Assembly (NCBI RefSeq): GCF_900231835.1
Contig: NZ_OCTN01000003.1
Coordinates: forward strand, 1 to 64,000
DNA length: 64,000 bases
From: Pontivivens marinum
Lineage (GTDB): Bacteria; Pseudomonadota; Alphaproteobacteria; Rhodobacterales; Rhodobacteraceae
Reading direction: 5' to 3'
Position 1 is the stretch's first letter; every line of letters starts with the position of its first letter. Both the position numbers and the translations under genes were made by a program. Below the pieces are notes generated by a model. It had not been told where the DNA came from and searched no databases. It saw only the letters and a list, made by a program, of their open reading frames with translations. Positions 45,530-55,486 of this stretch are shown here, piece by piece.

Positions 45530-45849
45530 GCTGGGATTTCGAACACCAAAAGAATGTCACCGCCGTTACGCTGAACGAATTGCGCGAAAGCGGCGATTTG
45601 GCGTCGGGCGCGATGGTCACGCTGGACTTGGAATTCCTGCCCGTCGAGGGCGCTGATGCGGAAGCCTGCGCCAAGGCGCTGAAAACCTTCGGCTACGAGG
45701 TTGAGGTGCACGAGGACGGCATGATCGCCGCCTCCATCGACAACGTTCCCCTGACACTGGACGGCGTCTGGTTGCAGGAGGAGCGCGCGACAAAGATCGT
45801 TCTGGATCGCGGCTACGAGCCTGATGGCTGGGGGTTCTGGGAGCCGTAA
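45526..45849 (+). CDS. RraB-like protein (ribonuclease E inhibitor family)
   Basis: 107 residues. The RraB ferredoxin-like domain covers the middle (VTLDLEFLPVEGADAEACAKAL, LKTFGYEVEV), ending with YEPDGWGFWEP, the usual DGWG tail. RraB of E. coli binds RNase E and changes which RNAs it cuts; the alphaproteobacterial relatives are largely untested. It is translationally coupled to the aminotransferase gene. Its stop lies 20 bases before the recN stop on the other strand. Confidence 0.8.
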   Translation: MSWDFEHQKNVTAVTLNELRESGDLASGAMVTLDLEFLPVEGADAEACAKALKTFGYEVEVHEDGMIAASIDNVPLTLDGVWLQEERATKIVLDRGYEPDGWGFWEP

Positions 45850-45868
45850 GCCCCTAATCGTTCAGCCC

Positions 45869-47521
45869 CTAGTCGTTGAGCAATGTCCGCGCGGCGGCCC
45901 GCGCCTCATCCGTGACACGGTCGCCCGATAACATGCGGGCGATTTCATCCACCCGATCATCCATGTCCAGCGGCGTCACATCCGTTGTGGTGACGCCATT
46001 CGTAACCGATTTAGCAATTCGCCAATGATGCCCACCCCGTGCCGCAACCTGCGGTGAGTGCGTTACGACCAGCACCTGCGCCTTATCCGCGATGGAGCTA
46101 AGCCTGCGTCCAACCGCATCTGCCGTCGCACCACCAACACCACGGTCAATCTCGTCAAAGATCATGGTCAAGCTGTCGGCGCGGGTCGTCAGACACACCT
46201 TTAACGCCAGCAGGAATCGTGAAAGCTCACCACCACTGGCGATCTTATTGATCGGGCCGGAGGGCGCGCCGGGATTGGTGGCAACGGTGAACATCACAAT
46301 ATCCGTCCCCTCCGCCGTGGCGGGACCGTCGGTGATTTCGGTCGCAAATACGGCGCGCTCCATTTTCAGCGGGGACAATTCCGCCGCCATGGCCCTATCC
46401 AGCCGTTGTGCCGCCGCAACGCGGTGGGTGTGCAATGCCCTCGCCGCGGCATCATAGGCGCGTTGCGCTGATTTCAGCGCGTCCTCCAGATCGGCGATCT
46501 GATCCGCACCACTGTCGATATCAGCAAGGCGCGTGCGCATTTCCTGCGCGAAACGGGCCAGATCATCGGCCAATACGCCATGTTTGCGGGCAAGGCCGCG
46601 AATGGCGAACAGGCGTTCCTCGATCCGCTCCAATTCCAGCGGGTCAAAATCCAGCGAATCCAACAGGCCGCCTATACCCGATTGGGCGTCTGACAGCTCC
46701 GCCAAGATACGCTCCAGCGCGGCAACGGATGGATCGGCAAGACCATCCAACGCGGCGGCGGCCCCCTCAACCCAACGCAAGGCGTCGTTGAGCGGCCCCT
46801 CCGCCCCCTGCGGCCCGATGGCAGCATCGGCGCGGGCGATATCCTCACGCAGACGACCGGCGGCCTGCATTTGGCGGCGGGTGATGTCTAGCTCCGCATC
46901 CTCACCCCGCTGGGGGTCCAGCGCGTCCAGCTCGATGATGGCATGGCGCAGGAATTCCTCATCCTGACGCGCCTCCTCCAGCTTGATCCGTGCATCGCGC
47001 AATGCACGCTGCGCCTTAGCCAAGGTCGTCCAGCAGTTCCGCGTTTCCTCAAGCAGTGGCGCAGAATCGGCGTAATCATCGACCAGATCGCGATGCCCCT
47101 TGGGGTCCAACAAACCGCGATCATCATGTTGGCCGTGAATCTCAACCAAGGCGGAGGACAACCTGCGCAGCACCTCACCACTACACCGCCGGTCATTGAC
47201 CCACGCGGTCTTGCGGCCATCACGGGTGTTTGTGCGGCGGATCAGCAGTGAATCCTCATCCGCTGGCAAACCTGCCTCGATCAAAACATTGGCGACAACC
47301 TTGTTCCCGCGCACATCGAATTCCGCGACAACTTCACCCAGATCCGCACCGCTGCGCACCAGATCGGCGCGGCCACGATGACCCAGCGCAAAACCCAGCG
47401 CATCCAGCAGAATGGATTTACCGGCACCGGTTTCACCCGTAAGCACATTCAGACCCGGCCGGAACGCAAGGTCCAGCTGGTCAATCAGGATAATGTCACG
47501 AACCCCGAGGCTCAGCAGCAT
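45869..47521 (-). CDS. recN: DNA repair protein RecN
   Basis: 550 residues, SMC-like. Walker A GETGAGKSILLDALGFALG lies at about residues 30-48, a long helical arm region with coiled coils follows (LEEARQDEEFL, AVDAAIGP-type), then signature SGGELSRFLLALK and Walker B IFDEIDRGVGGATADAVG. RecN helps hold broken ends together in double-strand break repair. Last gene of the ftsW-recN block. A near copy of its last codons (CTGAACGATTAG) follows the stop, 15 bases on. Confidence 0.95.
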   Translation of the reverse strand: MLLSLGVRDIILIDQLDLAFRPGLNVLTGETGAGKSILLDALGFALGHRGRADLVRSGADLGEVVAEFDVRGNKVVANVLIEAGLPADEDSLLIRRTNTRDGRKTAWVNDRRCSGEVLRRLSSALVEIHGQHDDRGLLDPKGHRDLVDDYADSAPLLEETRNCWTTLAKAQRALRDARIKLEEARQDEEFLRHAIIELDALDPQRGEDAELDITRRQMQAAGRLREDIARADAAIGPQGAEGPLNDALRWVEGAAAALDGLADPSVAALERILAELSDAQSGIGGLLDSLDFDPLELERIEERLFAIRGLARKHGVLADDLARFAQEMRTRLADIDSGADQIADLEDALKSAQRAYDAAARALHTHRVAAAQRLDRAMAAELSPLKMERAVFATEITDGPATAEGTDIVMFTVATNPGAPSGPINKIASGGELSRFLLALKVCLTTRADSLTMIFDEIDRGVGGATADAVGRRLSSIADKAQVLVVTHSPQVAARGGHHWRIAKSVTNGVTTTDVTPLDMDDRVDEIARMLSGDRVTDEARAAARTLLND

Positions 47522-47525
47522 GGGA

Positions 47526-48359
47526 TTACAGCCACTCGCCCAGAACCACCTGACGATAGATGCGGCTCAACGTGCCGCCCTCATCAGACGCATTCAGCGC
47601 GCCGTCGGATTCCAGCAAGGCGTAGCTGTCCTCATACCATTCCGAACCGGGGAAGTTGTGGCCCAGAACGGCGGCAGATTTCAGTGCCTCATCTTCCAGA
47701 CCCAGCGAGAGATAGGATTCGACGATACGGTGCAGCGCCTCTGGTGTGTGCGATGTGGTCTGATACTCATCCACAACCGCCTTAAACCGTGCAATTGCGG
47801 CGATGAACTGGCCACGTTTCAGGTAATAACGCCCGACCTCCATCTCCTTACCGGCGAGGTGGTCCAATGCGAGGTCGAATTGCAGCTCCGCCTCACGGGC
47901 ATAATCCGAACCGGGATAACGCTCGATCAGAACGCGCAGGGCCTGCATCGCCTCAATCGTATTGCCCTGATCACGGCCAATATCGTTGATCTGGTCATAC
48001 CAGCTTTGCGCGATCAGATATTGCGCATAGGCCGCATCGGGATCGGCGGGATAAAAACTGATGAAGCGTTCGGCGGCCGAACGTGCCTCAACAAAATCTG
48101 TCGCCTCATAATAGGCAAAGGCCGACATAATCAGCGCGCGCTTGGCCCATTGTGAATAGGGGTATAGGCGCTCAACCTCACTAAACGTGCGGGCGGCGTC
48201 ACGTTCCGCCCCACGATTCAGATCGGCCTGCGCCATATCGAATATTTCTTGCGCCGAGCGCGATTCAATCGGCGTTACTTCCTCAGAGGAAAACATCCCG
48301 CAGGATGAAAGCGTCGCCGTTACTAAAAATGCACTGAGCAGTGTCTTCGCACGCATCAT
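47526..48359 (-). CDS. bamD: Outer membrane assembly lipoprotein BamD
   Basis: 277 residues from the double ATG at 48359, with AGGA upstream. The lipobox LSSC comes after a hydrophobic segment. Five TPR-like helix pairs follow (FSEVERLYPYSQWAKRAL, AERFISFYPADPDAAYAQYL, LRVLIERYPGSDYAREAEL). BamD is the essential partner of BamA in inserting beta-barrel proteins. The position between lpxC and recN is standard for Rhodobacteraceae. Confidence 0.94.
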   Translation of the reverse strand: MMRAKTLLSAFLVTATLSSCGMFSSEEVTPIESRSAQEIFDMAQADLNRGAERDAARTFSEVERLYPYSQWAKRALIMSAFAYYEATDFVEARSAAERFISFYPADPDAAYAQYLIAQSWYDQINDIGRDQGNTIEAMQALRVLIERYPGSDYAREAELQFDLALDHLAGKEMEVGRYYLKRGQFIAAIARFKAVVDEYQTTSHTPEALHRIVESYLSLGLEDEALKSAAVLGHNFPGSEWYEDSYALLESDGALNASDEGGTLSRIYRQVVLGEWL

Positions 48360-48460
48360 CGTCGATGATCCTACCTGTCCCCGCGAGCGCATCGCGCCCT
48401 GATTTCCACTGCAATAGCATAGATCGAAACTAAGGGGAAAGCATCGCCTGCATCATAGTG

Positions 48461-49411
48461 TCAGGCAATACGGCGCATCGCCTCTTCGTCACGGGCAACA
48501 CCGGGAAGTCCCGCAACATCTGTTACACCGCAACTGTCCAAGCGAAAGGCATCCGGCGTGGCAAACAACTTGCGCAACAGGCGGTTGGTCACGCCGTGAC
48601 CTGCGCGGATGCCGGTATATTTGCCAATGATTGGCGCGCCAGCCAGCGCCAGATCGCCAACAGCGTCCAGCATTTTGTGGCGAACAGCCTCATCCGGATG
48701 GCGAAAGCCCTCAGGGTTCTGAACCGTGCTACCATCAACGACGACAGCATTGGCCAGCGAACCGCCAAGCGCCAAGCCGTTTTGGCGCAGCAACTCGACG
48801 TCGCCACTGCGCACAAAAGTCCGGCTGTCCATCAGATGATCGACAAAGGCACCGTTAACCACGGCCAGGCTTTTCGCCTGACGACCAATGGCCGTGCCTG
48901 GGAAATCAATGTGGAAATCGACCTCGAACTGATCCGCAGGCTCCAACGAGGCGCGCGCGGCGTCCTCAATCAGTTCAACCCGCTTCAAAATACGCAAGAC
49001 GCTGCGATGCTCCGCCTGTTCGGCAATACCAGCGGCAAGTATCTGGCGCACGAATGGCGCAGCGCTGCCATCCATGATTGGCACTTCGGGGCCGTCTACC
49101 TCGATCAACGCATTGGAAATGCCGGTGCCCTGTAGCGCGGCCATCAAATGCTCGATCGTGGACAGCGTAACGCCCGAGGCGTTGGAAATGCGTGTGTTCA
49201 GCATGGTGTCGCTAACCGCGTCCCAGCTGGCAGGAATCATCGTATCCGAACCTGTCAGATCACTGCGGCGAAACCAGATGCCGTGGAATGCAGGCGCAGG
49301 ACGAATGCACAACGTAGAATCAGCACCGGAATGAAGTCCAATGCCCTGAATGCGAACTGGCCGACGTAGGGTCGTCTGAAAAATCGACTGCAAAACTGCC
49401 CTCATTCCCAT
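48461..49411 (-). CDS. lpxC: UDP-3-O-acyl-N-acetylglucosamine deacetylase
   Basis: 316 residues. Zinc and catalytic residues are in STIEHLMAALQG (H), HKMLDAVGDLALAG (H and D) and IRAGHGVTNRLL (H). VDGPEVPIMDGSAAPFV is the family's signature. It catalyses the first committed step of lipid A synthesis. The start at 49411 has GAGCG upstream; a second ATG two codons on is possible. About 210 bases (49412-49624) separate it from ftsZ and hold a terminator. Confidence 0.96.
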   Translation of the reverse strand: MGMRAVLQSIFQTTLRRPVRIQGIGLHSGADSTLCIRPAPAFHGIWFRRSDLTGSDTMIPASWDAVSDTMLNTRISNASGVTLSTIEHLMAALQGTGISNALIEVDGPEVPIMDGSAAPFVRQILAAGIAEQAEHRSVLRILKRVELIEDAARASLEPADQFEVDFHIDFPGTAIGRQAKSLAVVNGAFVDHLMDSRTFVRSGDVELLRQNGLALGGSLANAVVVDGSTVQNPEGFRHPDEAVRHKMLDAVGDLALAGAPIIGKYTGIRAGHGVTNRLLRKLFATPDAFRLDSCGVTDVAGLPGVARDEEAMRRIA

Positions 49412-49568
49412 TGCGACGCTCTATGTCGTCTGATTGCGAGTGCGGAATGCACCCGTCATTGGTTGGGTATGTAGGTGTGATAGCTGGCCAGACACCGGTT
49501 GAGCAAATCAATGAATATGACGGATTGTGTCACATTCACGCAAAACGCGTAATTAACTGATTTAAAAC

Positions 49569-49600
49569 GAAAAACGCCCCACCTTTCAGCGGGGCGTTTA
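49569..49600 (-). terminator. Intrinsic terminator after ftsZ
   Basis: On the minus strand AAACGCCCC and GGGGCGTTT pair over a 10-base loop and lead into TTTTTCGTTTT. It lies 25 bases beyond the ftsZ stop, so lpxC needs its own promoter in 49412-49565. Confidence 0.85.
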
Positions 49601-49624
49601 AAATCAGGCATTCGTAACGTGGGG

Positions 49625-51160
49625 TCAGTTTGCCTGACGACGCAGGAATGCCGGGATTTCAATGCGCTGACGCTCCTCATCATCCAGACGATCTGCTGGA
49701 CGTGGGGCGCTTTGCACAACGCGTGGCTTTGGCGCTGCGGCAGGGGTTGCCGGTGCAGTGCGCTCTGCTGCTGGCTGCTGCTGCGGTGCAGGATCGGTAT
49801 GACCCGTCATGCGGTTGATCAGCGAGTTGATGCCGAATGCAGGCTTACGCTCCTCCGCAACCGGCGCCGTTGGGCGCGGCGGGGTGGAGTGGCTAGGCTG
49901 CTTGGCGACTGCGGCTTGCAGACGGCGCATCGTGTCCGGCGTAGGTTCACCAACCAGCGGGTCCTCTACCTTGGCTACCGGCTCCGATACTTCTGGCTGA
50001 ACCGTGGCAGCAGGTGCAGGCGCTGGAGCCGGTGTCGGCTCTGGCGTGGTGGCGTTACGTGCGCGCACCAAATCCGCAACGGTGGTTGGCGCAGCAACCT
50101 CCAGCGGCAGGGGTGCTGGCTCCTCAACAGGTGCAGGGGCTGCAACGGCTGGCGTTGGCTGGGATGCTGCGGCAGGACGTGTTGTTTCCTGCTTTGCTGC
50201 CTCGATACCCGTGGCCACAACGGAAACCCGCAGGATACCGTCCAGCGATGGGTCCATGGTCGAGCCGACAATGATGTTCGCGTCGTCGTCCACTTCCTTG
50301 CGGATGCGGCTTGCGGCCTCGTCCAGCTCGAACAAAGTCATATCCGTGCCACCGGTGACGTTGATGAGCACGCCGCGCGCGCCCTTCAGGCTGATCTCGT
50401 CCAACAGCGGGTTGGCGATTGCGCGCTCGGCGGCCTCGACAGCGCGGTTCTCGCCCTCTGCCTCGCCAGTGCCCATCATCGCCTTGCCCATCTCGTCCAT
50501 CACGGAGCGTACATCCGCAAAGTCGAGGTTGATCAGGCCGGGGCGCACCATCAGGTCGGTCACGCCCTTCACGCCCTGATACAGCACATCGTCTGCCATC
50601 ATGAACGCTTCGGTAAATGTTGTTTTCTCGTTGGCCAACCGGAACAGGTTCTGGTTCGGAATGATGATCAGCGTATCGACGTGCTGTTGCAGCTCCGCGA
50701 TGCCTTCATCCGCCTGACGCATCCGCTTCGATCCCTCGAAGTGGAATGGCTTGGTCACGACGCCAACGGTCAGGATGCCCATTTCACGCGCGGCCTGCGC
50801 AATGATTGGCGCGCCGCCCGTTCCAGTGCCACCGCCCATACCGGCAGTGATGAAGCACATGTGCGAGCCGGCAAGGTGATCAACGATCTCCTCGATGCTT
50901 TCCTCGGCTGCGGCGGCACCGACGGTTGGCTTGGCACCAGCGCCCAGCCCCTCGGTCACCAGCGCGCCCAGCTGCACCTGACGCTGCGATTTGGATTGTG
51001 TCAGCGCCTGTGCGTCAGTATTCGCGACGACGAACTCAGCACCTTCGAGCTGTTTGTCGATCATGTTATTGACCGCATTTCCACCCGCACCGCCAACGCC
51101 AAAGACGAGGATGCGCGGCTTCAGCTCGGTCTGTTCGGGCATCCGAAGATTCAGACTCAT
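49625..51160 (-). CDS. ftsZ: Cell division protein FtsZ
   Basis: 511 residues. The GTP site is [21 protein letters not shown], the catalytic T7 loop is [11 protein letters not shown], and the tail [12 protein letters not shown] is the conserved peptide that binds FtsA. Between the globular domain (end near residue 320) and this tail is a linker of about 170 residues, rich in Pro, Ala and Glu/Thr ([17 protein letters not shown]). It is much longer than in E. coli but usual for alphaproteobacteria. FtsZ polymerises into the division ring. The upstream region holds three GATTC sites. Confidence 0.97.
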   Translation of the reverse strand: MSLNLRMPEQTELKPRILVFGVGGAGGNAVNNMIDKQLEGAEFVVANTDAQALTQSKSQRQVQLGALVTEGLGAGAKPTVGAAAAEESIEEIVDHLAGSHMCFITAGMGGGTGTGGAPIIAQAAREMGILTVGVVTKPFHFEGSKRMRQADEGIAELQQHVDTLIIIPNQNLFRLANEKTTFTEAFMMADDVLYQGVKGVTDLMVRPGLINLDFADVRSVMDEMGKAMMGTGEAEGENRAVEAAERAIANPLLDEISLKGARGVLINVTGGTDMTLFELDEAASRIRKEVDDDANIIVGSTMDPSLDGILRVSVVATGIEAAKQETTRPAAASQPTPAVAAPAPVEEPAPLPLEVAAPTTVADLVRARNATTPEPTPAPAPAPAATVQPEVSEPVAKVEDPLVGEPTPDTMRRLQAAVAKQPSHSTPPRPTAPVAEERKPAFGINSLINRMTGHTDPAPQQQPAAERTAPATPAAAPKPRVVQSAPRPADRLDDEERQRIEIPAFLRRQAN

Positions 51161-51229
51161 AGTGTGATCCGCCTGTGTTTGCTCTGCTCTACCTACAGCG
51201 AGACCCTCGTTAATCAGGGGTACTCTACT

Positions 51230-51352
51230 GATTCGTTAGAGTAACGCAAAGCCGCGAACCGGTCACGGATAAATAGGTTAAAAATGTGGTGACGTTTTGA
51301 AAAGATTCAGCAGGCACCACAGCTTGAGCGGATCTCCGCTCGTATTCGATTC
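51230..51352. promoter_or_regulatory. ftsZ upstream region with three GANTC sites
   Basis: GATTC occurs at 51230-51234, 51304-51308 and 51348-51352 within the 215-base gap between ftsA and ftsZ. In alphaproteobacteria GANTC is methylated by CcrM, and in Caulobacter the ftsZ promoter is controlled through such sites and GcrA. TTAA half-sites (51210-51213, 51278-51281) could belong to CtrA boxes but lack the proper second half. The ftsZ promoter must lie here; I cannot fix its boxes. Confidence 0.4.
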
Positions 51353-51375
51353 GACAAGAACAAAGTTGTTAAGAA

Positions 51376-52716
51376 TTACCAGTTATCGCGGAACCAACGA
51401 ATAGCCTTGCGAATCCGCTGTTTTCCGGCGCGATCTGCGGGCATTTCAAAGTCCCAGCACTCATCCTGCGGCTTTGCCAGATGCAATGCCATGCCAACAG
51501 GTGCGGAAAACTGCGCCGCTGTTTGGTCCTGCGGCAATCCCGGAATGCGCAGCGGACGCCCTGTTCGGACCTGTCGGCCCAGAATGCGCGTGGCGACTTC
51601 CTCTAGGCCCGGTATCTGGCTGCCGCCACCGGTCAGAACGATTCGCCGGCCGGGCATGTGCTCGAAACTGGCGGCGTCCAGCCCGTCGCGGGCGGCCTCC
51701 AGAATCTCCTCAACCCGTGGACGCATCACGCCAATCAGCTCCGCCCGGCTGATCATTTGACGGCCAGGGGAATGGTCGTTGCTGTCGCGTGGCAGCTCGA
51801 TCAAATCGCGATCATCGCGTGAGGTTGCAACCAGCCCGCCATGAACCGTCTTGATCCGCTCCGCCGTTTGGGCTGAAATTTCCAGTCCCTTGCAGATGTC
51901 CAAGGTGACGTGATCGCCCCCCAACCGCACCGCATCAGCATAGATCATCTGACGCTTCATAAAGATCGACAGACCGGTAGAGCCACCGCCCAGATCGATG
52001 CACGCACCGCCCAGCTCCAGCTCATCCTCGATCATCGCTGCCAATCCGGCCGCGTAGCTGGAATGCACCAGCCCCGACAGCTCCAGATCACAGCGCCGCA
52101 TCACCTGCGCGATGTTCAGGATGCTTTCCTGACTGACGGTCATCATGTGCATATCGACGCTCAACCGAGAACCGGTCAGCCCGCGCGGGTCCTTCAACCC
52201 AGTGCGATGATCCAGCGTGAAGTTCACCGGCAGCGCGTGGATAACCTCACGCGCGGCGCCGTAATCGGGGATTTCACCGTCAGCCAGCGCCGCACCGATA
52301 TCCGATTCCGTGACTTCGCCATGCTCGACCTCAGCCTCACCCAACAGGCCATAGGAACGGGGCTGTCCACCGGAATAGCAGGCAATCACGTGGTCAACGC
52401 GAACCTCTGCTGCCTTTTGCGCGGATTGGATGACCGTGCGCACGCCGCGCTCGACCTCCTCCATCGAGGCGATTTCACCGAACTCGATCCCACGCGACCG
52501 GGTTGTTGCAGCGCCGATCACCTTCAGCCCCGCCTGCCCGTCCAGACGCCCCACACCATCCGCACGCGGGGCGCGCAGCAGGGCGGGATCAATGGCCAGG
52601 ATCAGGCACGTAATCTTGGACGAGCCCAGATCAACGATCGCCACCAGTCCCTTACGCAACGCGCTTTCACGACGGTCACGCATAATACGCTGGCTCAGGA
52701 ACAGGCTCTCGCTCAC
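51376..52716 (-). CDS. ftsA: Cell division protein FtsA
   Basis: 446 residues with the actin fold. IVDLGSSKITCLI is phosphate loop 1, GACIDLGGGSTGLSIF is loop 2 and IVLTGGGSQIPGLEE is the adenosine loop. The C-terminal amphipathic helix IRKAIRWFRDNW anchors FtsZ filaments to the membrane. The start overlaps the ftsQ stop as ATGA. Confidence 0.96.
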   Translation of the reverse strand: MSESLFLSQRIMRDRRESALRKGLVAIVDLGSSKITCLILAIDPALLRAPRADGVGRLDGQAGLKVIGAATTRSRGIEFGEIASMEEVERGVRTVIQSAQKAAEVRVDHVIACYSGGQPRSYGLLGEAEVEHGEVTESDIGAALADGEIPDYGAAREVIHALPVNFTLDHRTGLKDPRGLTGSRLSVDMHMMTVSQESILNIAQVMRRCDLELSGLVHSSYAAGLAAMIEDELELGGACIDLGGGSTGLSIFMKRQMIYADAVRLGGDHVTLDICKGLEISAQTAERIKTVHGGLVATSRDDRDLIELPRDSNDHSPGRQMISRAELIGVMRPRVEEILEAARDGLDAASFEHMPGRRIVLTGGGSQIPGLEEVATRILGRQVRTGRPLRIPGLPQDQTAAQFSAPVGMALHLAKPQDECWDFEMPADRAGKQRIRKAIRWFRDNW

Positions 52717-53579
52717 GCGTCTTCTCCAGTTTCCATGGCGCGCAGGCGCCGCATTTCATGAACAGCATGCGTGCCGAGTCGAACCGTCGGGCGCGCACGG
52801 TTCCGCATATCGAACACTGCGACGTCACGCTCAAGCACTTCCTCGCCCAACTGCAAGGCCAGCACATGCATTAACGCATCCACCGCGCCGGTTTCAGGCA
52901 GCAACACCCGCTGCTCATCGCTCAGCACAACATCCCAACGGCGTTCACCCACACGGACCAGACCCTGAATACGCTCCGCCAATGGGCCTGATGCCTCGGC
53001 CAGTGCCAATGCCTCACGCACATGGTTTTGCGCACCAGCGCCAACAACCAGCGGCAGGTCGGCGCGGGCCTCACGCGAATCCAGCGCGCCCAGAACCGTT
53101 CCCTCAACATCCAGCAGCCACAATCCGTCCATCCGACGCCATGCGGCCACCGGAGTACGGGACCGCACGCGCACAACCAGTTGCCGGTCCGCACCCACCG
53201 CGATCTGCGCGCTGGCAACGGGGGGCAAGCCCTCAATCCGCGTCCGCGCCGCACTCAAATCCAGTGAGACAGAGCTCGCAGGCATTTGCACGTCCAACAC
53301 TTCACGAATTTGAGCACTTAATGCAGGGCCAGCCCCCTCAATCCGCAAACCGGTAACCGCGAATTCGGGGCGGGCCTCAATCGCGGACCAAATCGCGTCA
53401 TATTGCTTTGCCGCATAGGCCTGATTGTCTGGATCAGTCGCAACGATAGCCGCAACCGTGGCCACAACCGTCAACGGAACCCAGCGCGTAACCATGCGGC
53501 GCACGCGGGGCGATAGCCACCAACGCGCCAACCGATAGCGCCACCGCGATGGCGCATAATCGCGTTTTACCGGTCGCAT
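52713..53579 (-). CDS. ftsQ: Cell division protein FtsQ
   Basis: 288 residues. A basic cytoplasmic start (RRMVTRW) precedes one membrane helix (VPLTVVATVAAIVAT). The POTRA domain follows (FAVTGLRIEGAGP...VREVLDV-like) and the beta domain (RTPVAAWRRMDGLWLLDVEGTVL). It links early and late division proteins in the periplasm. The start lies inside the last codons of ddl (13-base overlap). Confidence 0.94.
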   Translation of the reverse strand: MRPVKRDYAPSRWRYRLARWWLSPRVRRMVTRWVPLTVVATVAAIVATDPDNQAYAAKQYDAIWSAIEARPEFAVTGLRIEGAGPALSAQIREVLDVQMPASSVSLDLSAARTRIEGLPPVASAQIAVGADRQLVVRVRSRTPVAAWRRMDGLWLLDVEGTVLGALDSREARADLPLVVGAGAQNHVREALALAEASGPLAERIQGLVRVGERRWDVVLSDEQRVLLPETGAVDALMHVLALQLGEEVLERDVAVFDMRNRARPTVRLGTHAVHEMRRLRAMETGEDA

Positions 53580-54496
53580 GAGGCATCCTTAACCAACATG
53601 TGACACAGTTCGGAGAAGCTGATCCCCTCCAGCCCCGCCTGCTCCGGCGTTAGCGAGGTTGGCGTCATTCCCGGCTGTGTATTCGTCTCCAACAGGAACA
53701 GCCCCTCGGCGCCCCGCGATTCGTCCCAACGGAAATCGGTGCGTGATACGCCACGACAGCCCAAAATCTCATGCGCGCGCAGGGCATATTCCTGACACAG
53801 CGCGGTGATTTCGGCGGGCAGCTCGGCGGGCAAGACGTGGCGTGAACCGCCATCGCCGTATTTCGCCTCGTAATCATACCAACCGGTATTGCTGATAATA
53901 TCCGTCACGCATAGCGCCCGCGCAGGCTCCCCCGCATCCAGCACCGAAACGGTCAGCTCACGCCCCGGCACGAATTGTTCGGCCATCAGCATATCGGGCA
54001 TCGCCTCATCGATCTGCGCGGGGCCATTTGCCCCCTCGGTCACGATATAGATGCCAACGGATGACCCCTCATTATAGGGCTTGATGACATAGGGCGGGTC
54101 CATGGGGTGCGCGGCCATCGCGTCCGCCTTGCTAACGCGCATATCAGGCACGACAGGTAGTCCGGCACGGCGATAGGCCGCCTTGGTCCGTAATTTATCC
54201 ATGGCAAGGGCTGAGGATAGAACACCCGAATGCGTATAGGGGATGCGCAGCCATTCCAGCAGGCCCTGAACGCAGCCATCCTCGCCCCACCGACCGTGCA
54301 GGGCGTTATACACCACATCGGGTTTGATCCGCTCCAGATCCGCCACAAGGGTCGGTCCCGCGTCGATCTCGAATACTTCTGATCCGTCTTCCCGTAATGC
54401 GTCCGCGCACAGACGTCCTGAGACCAGCGATACTTCACGCTCAGCCGAAGGTCCGCCCAAAAGGACCGCAATGCGGGGCTGTCCACTGCTCGACAT
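53567..54496 (-). CDS. ddl: D-alanine-D-alanine ligase
   Basis: 309 residues from ATG at 54496 with GAGGCGG upstream; 28 further open codons do not match the family. VLLGGPSAEREVSLVSG is the N-terminal signature. The ATP-grasp core includes PPYVIKPYNEGSSVGIYIV, and the end shows FLLETNTQPGMTPTSLTPEQA with metal ligands. It joins two D-alanines for the cell-wall stem peptide. Confidence 0.95.
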   Translation of the reverse strand: MSSSGQPRIAVLLGGPSAEREVSLVSGRLCADALREDGSEVFEIDAGPTLVADLERIKPDVVYNALHGRWGEDGCVQGLLEWLRIPYTHSGVLSSALAMDKLRTKAAYRRAGLPVVPDMRVSKADAMAAHPMDPPYVIKPYNEGSSVGIYIVTEGANGPAQIDEAMPDMLMAEQFVPGRELTVSVLDAGEPARALCVTDIISNTGWYDYEAKYGDGGSRHVLPAELPAEITALCQEYALRAHEILGCRGVSRTDFRWDESRGAEGLFLLETNTQPGMTPTSLTPEQAGLEGISFSELCHMLVKDASCDR

Positions 54497-54540
54497 AGCC
54501 GCCTCGTTTATCTGGTCGCCCCGATTGTTTCGGGGTCGCC

Positions 54541-55476
54541 TTATGCGATGGAGTTTTCCCCTATCCGCATGATTTCCCACTCTAGCGTAATGCCCGAGTG
54601 GTCCAAAACCCTTTTTCGCACTTCCTCGCCCAGCCCCTCTAAATCAGCCGAGGTTGCGGTGCCGGTATTGACCAGAAAGTTCGGGTGCTTGGGGCTCATA
54701 ATCGCACCACCACGGGTCAGGCCCCGGCATCCGGCATCGTCGATCACCTTCCACGCCTTTAGATCATGCACATCATCCGCCCGACCGGTGGAGGAAAACC
54801 CGGCAGGATTGCGAAAGGTAGACCCGCAGCTAAGATCCTCAACAGGTTGGCTCTCGGCGCGGCGGGCCAGTTGTTCGTCCATCTTGGCGATCAACGCCGC
54901 CGGATCACCCGCTGCACCCTGCATCACAACCGAGATCACCACCGCACCATCGGGCAGCTGGGATGAGCGATAGCCGAATCCCAGCTCCTCAGCCGACAGC
55001 GTCATCGGTGTTCCGTCGGCCAGCAGCACATCCACCGCGACCACAACATCGGCCATATAGCTGCCATAACAGCCCGCATTCATGCGCACGCCGCCGCCAA
55101 TTGCACCGGGAATCGTGCGCAGGAATGTCAGGTCGATCCCCTGCTGCGCCGCACGCTTGGCCACCATCGCGTCTGGCGCTGCGCAACCGGCGCGAACCTG
55201 CCCATCAGCGATCTCCACTTCATTAAAGCCGCGCCCCATGCGAATCACCACACCGCGCAGACCGCCATCGCGCACGATCATGTTCGAGCACAAACCCACC
55301 GGCAGCACCGGCACATCCAGCGGGCGATTGCGTAGAAAATCGGCCAGATCATCCACATCGGCGGGCATGTATAGCACGTCCACAGGACCACCCGTGCGCA
55401 GCCAGCTCATCGCAGACATGTCACGATCCGCGATATAGCGGCCACGGACCTGCGGCAGGCGTTCGATCAAGGTCAT
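54541..55476 (-). CDS. murB: UDP-N-acetylenolpyruvoylglucosamine reductase
   Basis: 311 residues, FAD enzyme. [14 protein letters not shown] is the start of the FAD domain, [19 protein letters not shown] carries the FAD loop, GYRSSQLP the arginine, and SCGSTFRNP the catalytic serine of type I MurB. It makes UDP-MurNAc. AAGGAA precedes the ATG. It is separated from ddl by 44 bases. Confidence 0.95.
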   Translation of the reverse strand: MTLIERLPQVRGRYIADRDMSAMSWLRTGGPVDVLYMPADVDDLADFLRNRPLDVPVLPVGLCSNMIVRDGGLRGVVIRMGRGFNEVEIADGQVRAGCAAPDAMVAKRAAQQGIDLTFLRTIPGAIGGGVRMNAGCYGSYMADVVVAVDVLLADGTPMTLSAEELGFGYRSSQLPDGAVVISVVMQGAAGDPAALIAKMDEQLARRAESQPVEDLSCGSTFRNPAGFSSTGRADDVHDLKAWKVIDDAGCRGLTRGGAIMSPKHPNFLVNTGTATSADLEGLGEEVRKRVLDHSGITLEWEIMRIGENSIA

Positions 55477-55486
55477 AGCGAATTCC

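Noticed and set aside
49619-51244. A 541-codon open frame on the plus strand, longer than ftsZ itself.
   Set aside because: It is exactly antisense to ftsZ, extremely rich in Cys, Arg and Trp, and has no recognisable domain.
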